Shown in pieces: positions 1 to 5,220 of a DNA stretch of 6,032 nucleotides. Source of the DNA: an uncultured Selenomonas sp. Lineage in GTDB: Bacteria; Bacillota; Negativicutes; Selenomonadales; Selenomonadaceae. A model generated the notes under the pieces. That model saw nothing but the letters and a program-made list of their open reading frames with translations. It did no database searches and was not told the origin of the DNA. The translations under genes and the position numbers were made by a program. The stretch's first letter is position 1. Each line of letters starts with the position of its first letter. The stretch spans positions 1 through 6,032 of the forward strand of contig CALGGN010000044.1 of the NCBI GenBank assembly GCA_937915915.1, read 5' to 3'.

Positions 1-74
1 CGGAAGTGCCCACGGACGGCGAGTACATCGATCTGACCCTGACCCTGGCCATCGTGGACGCGGTCGCGCAGTAA
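1..74 (+). CDS. 3' end of an unidentified plus-strand gene (partial)
   Basis: Only the last 23 codons are present, read in the frame beginning at base 3 and ending at TAA 72-74. The visible peptide ends TLTLAIVDAVAQ and has an alternating hydrophobic pattern, which could be a beta strand or an amphipathic helix. No family can be assigned from so short a piece. The frame is supported by its GC-rich, codon-like composition (C or G in most third positions) and by a perfect intrinsic terminator starting 18 bases after the stop. The gene converges on the acetyltransferase gene at 214-687. Confidence 0.6.
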   Translation, partial: EVPTDGEYIDLTLTLAIVDAVAQ

Positions 75-92
75 CGCGGACCAGAACCTCTG

Positions 93-120
93 CGCTCCGG
101 CATCATGCCGGAGCGTTTTT
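93..120 (+). terminator. Rho-independent terminator of the leftmost gene
   Basis: A perfect 10-bp stem (93-102 with 106-115, arm CGCTCCGGCA) closes on a three-base loop and is followed directly by five T residues (116-120). It lies 18 bases after the stop codon of the upstream partial gene, so it most likely ends that transcript. Confidence 0.92.
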
Positions 121-158
121 GCATCAAAAGGGCCTCCGGCGCACCGCCGGAGGCCCTT
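121..158 (-). terminator. Hairpin, probable terminator of the acetyltransferase transcript
   Basis: A perfect 13-bp GC-rich stem (128-140 with 146-158, arm AAGGGCCTCCGGC) closes on a five-base loop. Read on the minus strand the stem ends in CTTTTGATG, a short U-run that fits termination of the convergent acetyltransferase gene 55 bases upstream. On the plus strand the following bases are a mixed C/T tract, so it could also act as a weak backup for the leftmost gene. The minus-strand tail is only moderately U-rich, which limits confidence. Confidence 0.7.
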
Positions 159-161
159 AGC

Positions 162-217
162 ATTTCTTCTTTTACATCTCTTCTTTTACATTTCTTCTTT
201 TACATCTCTTCTTTTAC
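162..217. repeat. Four-copy 14-bp tandem repeat at the stop codon of the acetyltransferase gene
   Basis: Four head-to-tail copies of AT(T/C)TCTTCTTTTAC occupy 162-175, 176-189, 190-203 and 204-217. The third base alternates T, C, T, C, so the array is also two exact copies of a 28-bp unit. On the minus strand each unit reads GTAAAAGAAGA(A/G)AT. The TAA of the acetyltransferase gene is in the copy at 204-217, so the array lies almost wholly in the 3' untranslated region. Because the first copy supplies the stop, gain or loss of further copies would not change the protein. Confidence 0.93.
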
Positions 218-687
218 AGGATCTTCTCCATCGTGGTTTTCCGCACGCCGAAGCCCAGCCGCCGATAGAAGGCGATGGCGTCGTCGTTCCCTTCCCATAC
301 ATTCAGCGTCACGTCATAGCAGCCCTGCCGCCGCGCGAAGGCGATGGCGTAGTCGCACAGCGCCCGCCCCACATGGCGCCTCCGAAACCGTTCGTCCACA
401 CACAGGTCATCGATATACAAGGTTACGGATTCCCGCATATTGGCGCTCTGCTCCATCCGCTGCAGAACACAGAAGCAGTATCCGGCCACCTGGCCTTCCT
501 CATCCTCCGCGATGAACACCGGCCGGTTCTCATCCTGAAAAATGCTTTCCAGCTCCTCTCCCGAATATTTCCTTGTTCCGGAAATAAACAGATCCGGCCG
601 GATCACCGCGTGAATTTCCAATACCTGACTTAACAGATTCAGCACCTGGGGAATATCCTTTTGTTCCGCTCTTCGAATTGCCAACAT
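214..687 (-). CDS. GNAT-family N-acetyltransferase
   Basis: The 157-residue product has the usual size of a single-domain GNAT enzyme, which moves an acetyl group from acetyl-CoA to an amine. The acetyl-CoA binding motif A is visible in the C-terminal half: a strand (LYIDDLCVDE) followed by RFRRRHVGRAL, which fits the R/Q-x-x-G-x-G/A loop. Motif B follows as NDDAIAFYRRLGF. The substrate cannot be read from the sequence; the N-terminal opening (MLAIRRAEQKDIPQVLNLL) is typical of the family. The ATG at 685-687 is preferred because this is where family similarity begins and AGGAG lies at 701-705, although its 13-base spacing is long. In-frame starts at 720 (ATG) and 735 (GTG) fall at or inside the terminator hairpin of the upstream operon and are less likely. 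I see no clear promoter in the 36 bases between that terminator's T-run and the start, so its transcription is unexplained. Confidence 0.9.
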   Translation of the reverse strand: MLAIRRAEQKDIPQVLNLLSQVLEIHAVIRPDLFISGTRKYSGEELESIFQDENRPVFIAEDEEGQVAGYCFCVLQRMEQSANMRESVTLYIDDLCVDERFRRRHVGRALCDYAIAFARRQGCYDVTLNVWEGNDDAIAFYRRLGFGVRKTTMEKIL

Positions 688-700
688 ATGCCCGATTTCT

Positions 701-705
701 CTCCT
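701..705 (-). promoter_or_regulatory. Ribosome binding site supporting the acetyltransferase start at 687
   Basis: AGGAG on the minus strand, 13 bases before the ATG at 685-687. The spacing is longer than ideal, but the alternative start at 720 has no comparable site, and the one at 735 would have to use bases inside a terminator stem. Confidence 0.5.
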
Positions 706-725
706 GTTTCTGGTTTTCATGGGAT

Positions 726-784
726 AAAAAAGCACCGATCCTTCCCCGGCCGGGCATCATCCCAGGGGGGGCAGGACCAGTGCT
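726..784 (-). terminator. Strong Rho-independent terminator directly after the truncated jetC
   Basis: The two arms (784-768 and 747-731 on the minus strand) form a 17-position stem with a single mismatch. Two of its pairs are G-U only if the minus strand is transcribed, while the plus-strand RNA would have C-A mismatches there, which fixes the orientation. Six U residues (731-726) follow the stem. A small GGG/CCC hairpin can form in the large loop. It begins eight bases after the TGA of the truncated jetC. Confidence 0.88.
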
Positions 785-792
785 GCCTTGAT

Positions 793-2352
793 TCAGTTCG
801 CCGCAACAATCCGCGCGTTAATGGCTTCCGCCACGGCCGCCGGATCCACGCCGTGCACCGCGCAGGCATCCTCCAGGCTTTCCATCTGGTGCTCCATCTG
901 TATGCGAAGGTCGTCCAACTGCTGGCGTTCCTTTCCGAGTTCCTGCTCCAGCTCCGCATTTTTCTGCTGCATCCGCTCATATTCCTGCAGCATTTTCCGA
1001 ACCTCTGCGAGCTCGCTCGTGTAAGCCTTGCAAGAAGACAGCCAAAGCCGGAACTGTTCGTCCGCCTGTCCATCCGACAGGGAAAAAGCCTGCACAAAGG
1101 ACGCATGGGAGCGAAAGTCCGTTACATCTGCAAGACTTTCCATGTCATCCAGCCGATCCTCCGCATCAGCCCGCAGCTTCTCAAGCCGCTGCTCCTCCTG
1201 CTGCAGATTGTCCTGCACCTCTACGCCACGGCGACGCTTCTCCAAAAATTTCTTGTCCTTCTCCCGATGCTCTGCACGGATCTCCTGCAGCTCATGCGTC
1301 CGCTCCTCTTTTTCGCGGGCAGCCTTGTATGCCTCATGCCCGCGGAGCTGCTCCTGCTCTTCTTGCAGGCTTTCCATCTCAACGGAAAGCTCCTGCTGCC
1401 TGCGATGCGCCTCCGCTTCCCTTGCACGGGCCTCCCGGATCCCCTGCTCGTTTTCCTTCTGTTTCTGTGCCTGCTGAGACAACAATGCTTCATAGCGCGC
1501 TGCCATAAGACCCCGATCCGCAAGCACTGCCTGATTGTAGCGGTCATATGCCTGACACACCCTGTCGAAGGAGCTTTTTTCCCGCTCCAACTGTTCAATG
1601 GAAAGCTTCGTACGCTCCATGTTTTCCAAGGTCTCGGAAAGAGGGCGCAAATCCTCCTCTGAAAGCACCGGCAGGGAATCATTCAGGATTTCATAGATGA
1701 CGCTCGGACGAAAATCCCGAGAGAGCTTCGGGCTGCGCAACTGAATCAGGAGCTGCATGAGTTCCTCATACTGCTCCAAGCTTTGATAGCCGAACACATG
1801 CTGGTTCACCATTGCCATATATTCCCGCTGCTCCGTCGTCACGCGTCCATCCCGCCCGATGGCAAACTCCAGTTCCTTGCGGGACATCGGGATTTTCTGC
1901 TCCTTCCCCGTCTCAGCATCCCGCCCCAGCTTGTAAAGCTGGAAGTCCTGCCCGATCCGGCGTCCGTTCTGGAGGATGAATCCCCAGAAATCCACCTTGG
2001 TATTGCCCCGCCTCGCATGGAGGCCGATGCCTGTCGTGATGTACTGCTCGCTGTTCTCCCGTTTGTATTCCAGATAGAGATAACCTGTGCGCTCATCATA
2101 ACTGCTGATTTCTTTCTCGCCCAGCAGATATTCCTCGATCCTGCGGGAACGGGAGCCAAAGCTGTCCAAACGATCCGCACGTTTCACACCATCCAGAAGC
2201 ACTGTCACCAGACTCTGCATCGTGACAGACTTCCCCGATCCGTTGCTTCCGCGCAGCATGAGCCGGCCGTCCGCGAATTCAAACTCCGCCTCATCATAGT
2301 ACCAATAATTCAGGATGCCTGCCCTATGCGCCTGCCATTTATTCTCCGCCAC
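793..2352 (-). CDS. jetC: Truncated JetC: N-terminal half-head and coiled coil of a Wadjet SMC-like ATPase (TIGR02680 family)
   Basis: JetC is the MukB-like SMC motor of Wadjet, which loads on DNA with JetA and JetB and extrudes loops using ATP. The start is GTG 2350-2352, with GGAGGA seven bases upstream inside the end of jetB; the two genes overlap by 14 bases. Residues 1-250 match what I know of TIGR02680: RAGILNYWYYDEAEF (10-24), Walker A GSNGSGKS (35-42, lysine 41), ERTGYLYLEYKRE (87-99), and LIQLRSPKLSRDFRP (202-216) leading into YEILNDSLPVLSEEDLRP (220-237). Residues from about 245 to 400 and 445 to 490 are charged heptad-like coiled coil. The family is normally about 1,350 residues; this product ends at 519 and so lacks the hinge, the return coil, the signature motif and Walker B. 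It cannot form a complete ATPase head by itself. Residues from about 484 are encoded by GC-rich DNA (62-65% on lines 781 and 841) and end AAVAEAINARIVAAN, which does not look like JetC. A fusion through deletion is likely, and the product is probably non-functional as a motor. Confidence 0.88.
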   Translation of the reverse strand: MAENKWQAHRAGILNYWYYDEAEFEFADGRLMLRGSNGSGKSVTMQSLVTVLLDGVKRADRLDSFGSRSRRIEEYLLGEKEISSYDERTGYLYLEYKRENSEQYITTGIGLHARRGNTKVDFWGFILQNGRRIGQDFQLYKLGRDAETGKEQKIPMSRKELEFAIGRDGRVTTEQREYMAMVNQHVFGYQSLEQYEELMQLLIQLRSPKLSRDFRPSVIYEILNDSLPVLSEEDLRPLSETLENMERTKLSIEQLEREKSSFDRVCQAYDRYNQAVLADRGLMAARYEALLSQQAQKQKENEQGIREARAREAEAHRRQQELSVEMESLQEEQEQLRGHEAYKAAREKEERTHELQEIRAEHREKDKKFLEKRRRGVEVQDNLQQEEQRLEKLRADAEDRLDDMESLADVTDFRSHASFVQAFSLSDGQADEQFRLWLSSCKAYTSELAEVRKMLQEYERMQQKNAELEQELGKERQQLDDLRIQMEHQMESLEDACAVHGVDPAAVAEAINARIVAAN

Positions 2353-3559
2353 CGCTCTTTCCTCCCGCTTTCGCTTTTTCCGGCTGATAATCCGTTGGAT
2401 ATGCCCCGCTCAGCCGGAACAGTGCAGGCATGAGATGGATCAGTCCATTCTCATCCTGCTGTGCCATTCCCCAGCCCTTCATTTCTTCCAATATCATCTG
2501 GGTCAGCTTTTCTCCTCCAAGCTCCCGAAGCTCCTTGGTCCAACCATGCCCGATTGCTGCCCTGAGGTTTGACAGGAATGTCTCCATCTCCTGAACGGAC
2601 CAGACCAGATGCTTCAAATCTTTCTCAGACGCACGCAATGCATGGGAAATATGCAAAATCACATCATGAAAGCCTTTCATGCGCACAGGGAAGATATCTT
2701 GGAACCAAGCATTCCGGTCATGGCTTACAAGCATCGCCGCATCCCGATAGAGTTCCAGATCCATGTCAATGACTTCTTCCAGCTCTCCCCTCAGGCGCTT
2801 GTACTGATTGCGCAAATAGGAAAAATCCGCTGCCCCTGCTTCCTGTTGATAAAAAACAGGCTCCAGAAGCAGGGAACGATAGATGCGCTGTCTTCTTTCG
2901 CGAACTCCTTCGCTCTCCTGTTCGCTTCCGTCGGAAACCATCGCGGCTCCGCAAAGCGCACGCACATCCTCATAACTTTTGATGTCCTTCGGATAGCTGC
3001 GCAGAAAGCTCCTCGCCAGCACGGTCACTTCATAAAGAGCCTCGCCCTCGGGATTGCCTTCCGCAGTCATTCCTTTTGCCAAAAAAGCCTCGCTCTCATC
3101 CTCCACGGCACGCAGGATTCCCTTGTCCAAAAGAAACCGCATGATACGTATCAAAGACTTGCGCCAGTTGTAGGACTCCCAGCTCAGTTGCTCCACTGCG
3201 TCCTCCTGGGGATAAAAACTCAGAAGCGCCTCACAGAGATCTCCCAGCAGAAACTGTCCATCCACGTCCTGCTCCTCCAGAAACGCCATCACGCAGCAGA
3301 GCAGTGTATAATCCCCCACGGACTGCATTTCGGGAAATCCCATGAAGGAACGCGGTTCCGCAGGAATCTTTTCCAGTTTGTAAAAGCGCGTGTTCACCAA
3401 AAGTGGCCATCCGCATTTATCACGAAAGAATTCCCGCAGCTTTTTTTCATGCTTCCGAACCAAAAAATAGGCTTCCGGCATTTCCCTGCGCAGCACCCAG
3501 CGATGCTCCAGCAAAAGCTGCGCCGCCTCCCGCAGCTCCTCCCTGCTCTTATCCTCCAT
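2339..3559 (-). CDS. jetB: JetB, Wadjet MukE-like subunit (TIGR02678 / DUF2398 family)
   Basis: The 406-residue product has the length and layout I associate with TIGR02678, the second gene of this Wadjet lineage. By analogy with JetB/MukE of type I Wadjet it should be the KITE-like partner that binds the JetA kleisin and the JetC heads. Recognisable stretches are LVRKHEKKLREFFRDKCGW (33-51) followed by FYKLEKIP (59-66), the hydrophobic YTLLCCVMAFLEEQ block (84-97), a probable winged helix at about 105-155 (NWRKSLIRIMRFLLDKGIL), and RQRIYRSLLLEPVFY near 224-238. No catalytic motif is seen and none is expected. The ATG at 3557-3559 has AAGGA eight bases upstream and follows the jetA stop by 16 bases. 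The last ten codons form a Gly/Lys/Ser-rich tail (KAGGKSGGGE) that also contains the jetC ribosome binding site, so the two are probably translationally coupled. The frame is intact and of full length. Confidence 0.88.
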   Translation of the reverse strand: MEDKSREELREAAQLLLEHRWVLRREMPEAYFLVRKHEKKLREFFRDKCGWPLLVNTRFYKLEKIPAEPRSFMGFPEMQSVGDYTLLCCVMAFLEEQDVDGQFLLGDLCEALLSFYPQEDAVEQLSWESYNWRKSLIRIMRFLLDKGILRAVEDESEAFLAKGMTAEGNPEGEALYEVTVLARSFLRSYPKDIKSYEDVRALCGAAMVSDGSEQESEGVRERRQRIYRSLLLEPVFYQQEAGAADFSYLRNQYKRLRGELEEVIDMDLELYRDAAMLVSHDRNAWFQDIFPVRMKGFHDVILHISHALRASEKDLKHLVWSVQEMETFLSNLRAAIGHGWTKELRELGGEKLTQMILEEMKGWGMAQQDENGLIHLMPALFRLSGAYPTDYQPEKAKAGGKSGGGE

Positions 3560-3575
3560 CCGAAAGTTCCTTCCC

Positions 3576-5060
3576 TTACCTTTCTGCCTGCTTCACCTTC
3601 AATTTTACAGGCGGCAGGTAAAATTCCCCGTCCTCACTTCTGAGGCAGACGCTCCGCTTCGCGCGCCTGTCCCATTGCAGGCTGATCTCCCTTCCTGTCT
3701 CCGTACGGATGCTCCCCCGCTGCTGCATGCAGCGCGTCATCCATGTCAAGAGCGTCCTGCGCACTTCCTTCGTCACTACAGGAAGCTTCTCGAAATCGAT
3801 CACATCGCCATCTATCAAGGAATTCAGGGTTTCATTGAGCTTTCTCTGCTGTTCCCGATAAACGCGCAACGCCTGCTCCTTTTCCTCCCGATGATCCCGG
3901 ACGGCGCTTGTGCGCATCTTTTCGCGATAGGTGCTCACACGGGGCTTCACCTCGATTTCCGTGGGCAGTTCCTCAAAAATGCAGCCATCCATATTGTCGC
4001 TCCCACGCGGCTCCGCATAGAAATGGCGCACGCCTTCCGGGCCGAACAGCACGCCGGCCAACGTATCCGCCTCATGCTTCGAGCCGAGTCCCGCAAACCA
4101 CTTTGCCAAATACAGATAATCCGTTTTCCTGCTGCGGAATGCCTGATGCTGCTCTGCCAACCGCTGTGCAAAACGCGTGATGCGCCGAATGGTTTCCATT
4201 GTCTCTTGGGACAACAACTGCAGCTCGCTTTCCCGATATTCCGTCCCCAGAAACCACTCCCGCATCACCTGGAAACTCTCCCGATAGTCTTGCTGGTACG
4301 CATCCTCGCTCTTATCCACGCCCAATCTCGGTATGCCACTCTGATAGACCGCCAACCGTTCGAACAACACTGCTTCCCTCTCCGGCTCGCTTTCCTTGAA
4401 CAGCTTCTCAATGCGCACGGAAGCTCTTTGCAGACCGAGGATGAAATTCTGGAGATATTGGGTGAATTTGTCCTTATACACAATAAAAGCGCTGGTCTGC
4501 ATGCGCTCCTCCACCTTCGCGCTCTTCAAATGCGCAAGATAATCCGAGGCATTCTGTACCAGCGTATGAAAATAATGCTGCAAATCCTCCCAAATCTGGT
4601 TCAGCTCTGCATTCTCCAGATGCTCACCACCCGTCAGGAATCCCTTGAGCGCACTTAAAATACGGTCAAACTGCGTTGTCTCCAACGAGCCACCAAATTC
4701 GTCCCCAAGGGATTTCAGCTTCTCCACCATGCGCTCGATTTCCACCGTATAAGGCGTGCATTGATAGCGAAAACGGCGTCGTTTGAAATCCACAATGCTC
4801 CGCGCACGCCCAGTCTCCTGATGAGGCTTTAAATTCCCCCACGCCACAAGCTGTGAAAGATCCTGCTCCAGCTGGTCAAAGCTGTACTCTGCAAAATGTG
4901 CATCTTCTCGCAGGAAATGAAAGATATCCTCCGGATACACATAAGTCTGCATGTGCGCATGCCTTTGATAGCAGAAATGGACAATCGCCCGATACCGCCA
5001 GGTATTGTCCTGATTCAGGTAGGATATTTCCTGTATCCTCCGAAAATCCGACTCCTCCAT
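3576..5060 (-). CDS. jetA: JetA, Wadjet kleisin-type subunit (TIGR02677 / DUF2397 family)
   Basis: The 494-residue product matches TIGR02677 in length and layout. It is the first gene of the Wadjet cassette with DUF2397/DUF2398 proteins, and by analogy with MukF/JetA it bridges the SMC heads. Its N-terminus opens with YLNQDNTWRYRAIVHF (14-29), followed by a winged-helix-like region ending in QDLSQLVAWGNL and then RRFRYQCTPYTVEIERM (about 95-111) and GDEFGGSLE (119-127). The rest is largely helical with charged segments up to a short beta-rich C-terminus (GEFYLPPVKLKV). The frame is uninterrupted. I prefer the ATG at 5058-5060 because AAGGGG lies seven bases upstream and family members usually start a few residues before this point. 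An in-frame ATG at 5079-5081 adds seven residues, but it would leave a leader of only a few bases after the predicted promoter. It heads the three-gene operon and is separated from hemL by a terminator. Confidence 0.88.
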   Translation of the reverse strand: MEESDFRRIQEISYLNQDNTWRYRAIVHFCYQRHAHMQTYVYPEDIFHFLREDAHFAEYSFDQLEQDLSQLVAWGNLKPHQETGRARSIVDFKRRRFRYQCTPYTVEIERMVEKLKSLGDEFGGSLETTQFDRILSALKGFLTGGEHLENAELNQIWEDLQHYFHTLVQNASDYLAHLKSAKVEERMQTSAFIVYKDKFTQYLQNFILGLQRASVRIEKLFKESEPEREAVLFERLAVYQSGIPRLGVDKSEDAYQQDYRESFQVMREWFLGTEYRESELQLLSQETMETIRRITRFAQRLAEQHQAFRSRKTDYLYLAKWFAGLGSKHEADTLAGVLFGPEGVRHFYAEPRGSDNMDGCIFEELPTEIEVKPRVSTYREKMRTSAVRDHREEKEQALRVYREQQRKLNETLNSLIDGDVIDFEKLPVVTKEVRRTLLTWMTRCMQQRGSIRTETGREISLQWDRRAKRSVCLRSEDGEFYLPPVKLKVKQAER

Positions 5061-5067
5061 CTCATCG

Positions 5068-5073
5068 CCCCTT
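5068..5073 (-). promoter_or_regulatory. Ribosome binding site deciding the jetA start
   Basis: AAGGGG on the minus strand, seven bases before the ATG at 5058-5060. The competing ATG at 5079-5081 has AGGA only three bases upstream, which is too close for efficient use. Confidence 0.6.
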
Positions 5074-5090
5074 GCAACCATACTTCCTAC

Positions 5091-5119
5091 ATTTTAATCC
5101 ACAGCACTGCATTCCGCAA
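5091..5119 (-). promoter_or_regulatory. Probable sigma-70-type promoter of the jet operon
   Basis: On the minus strand TTGCGG (5119-5114) and TAAAAT (5096-5091) are separated by exactly 17 bases. The -10 box matches five of six consensus positions and the -35 box keeps TTG. Transcription would start near 5084, giving a leader of about 24 bases to the preferred jetA start at 5060. It lies downstream of the hemL terminator, so the operon appears to be transcribed independently. No operator-like inverted repeat is obvious around it. Confidence 0.55.
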
Positions 5120-5176
5120 GGAAAATTCTTCCCCTTTTCTCCGCAGATATGACGAAATACGAAAAATGTTCGAGGG

Positions 5177-5215
5177 CAAAATCAAGCGCCCCGAATCCAC
5201 AGATGATCCGAGGCG
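5177..5215 (-). terminator. Rho-independent terminator of hemL
   Basis: On the minus strand a 10-bp stem (5215-5206 with 5196-5187, arm CGCCTCGGAT, two G-U pairs) closes on a nine-base loop and is followed by CTTGATTTTG. It begins five bases after the hemL stop codon. Confidence 0.75.
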
Positions 5216-5220
5216 GTATT

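Larger units (their letters stand above)
880..5130. other. Low-GC island carrying a remnant Wadjet cassette
   Basis: Hand counts on 60-base lines give about 65% GC in the flanks (lines 1, 301, 5581) and 62-65% on lines 781 and 841, against 57, 53, 57, 53, 53 and 48% on lines 901, 961, 1021, 2701, 4501 and 4861. The drop coincides with the jet genes. The left edge falls inside the jetC frame, near codon 484; the right edge is somewhere between the hemL terminator and jetA. No integrase, transposase, tRNA or flanking repeat is visible in the window, so how it arrived is unknown. The boundaries given are approximate. Confidence 0.5.

Noticed and set aside
162..217. A miniature CRISPR array
   Set aside because: The 14-bp units abut one another with no unique spacers, and there are no cas genes in the window. 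It is a simple tandem repeat.
661..1662. A 333-codon plus-strand open frame opposite jetC
   Set aside because: It lies antisense to a clear TIGR02680 coding frame, its product is rich in Leu, Arg, His and Cys without recognisable domains, and it overlaps the minus-strand terminator and part of the acetyltransferase. It is a reading-frame shadow.
793..2352. A complete small SMC-like or RecF/RloC-like ATPase rather than truncated JetC
   Set aside because: The N-terminal 250 residues fit TIGR02680 closely, the jetA-jetB context is specific to it, and no signature motif or Walker B is present, so it cannot be a complete ATPase of another family.
2609..3643. A 344-codon plus-strand open frame opposite jetB
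   Set aside because: It is antisense to a well-supported jetB and no family is recognisable. The length reflects codon bias of the sense gene.
3722..3733. A perfect 12-bp palindrome GCTGCATGCAGC
   Set aside because: It lies inside the jetA coding region, is a single occurrence and has no flanking structure. A chance palindrome is the best explanation.
3675..4658. A 327-codon plus-strand open frame opposite jetA
   Set aside because: It is antisense to jetA, has no recognisable domain, and I see no associated promoter.
5082..5186. A missing jetD or small gene between hemL and jetA
   Set aside because: The interval is too short for jetD (about 390 codons), and the only signals visible are the hemL terminator tail and the jet promoter.
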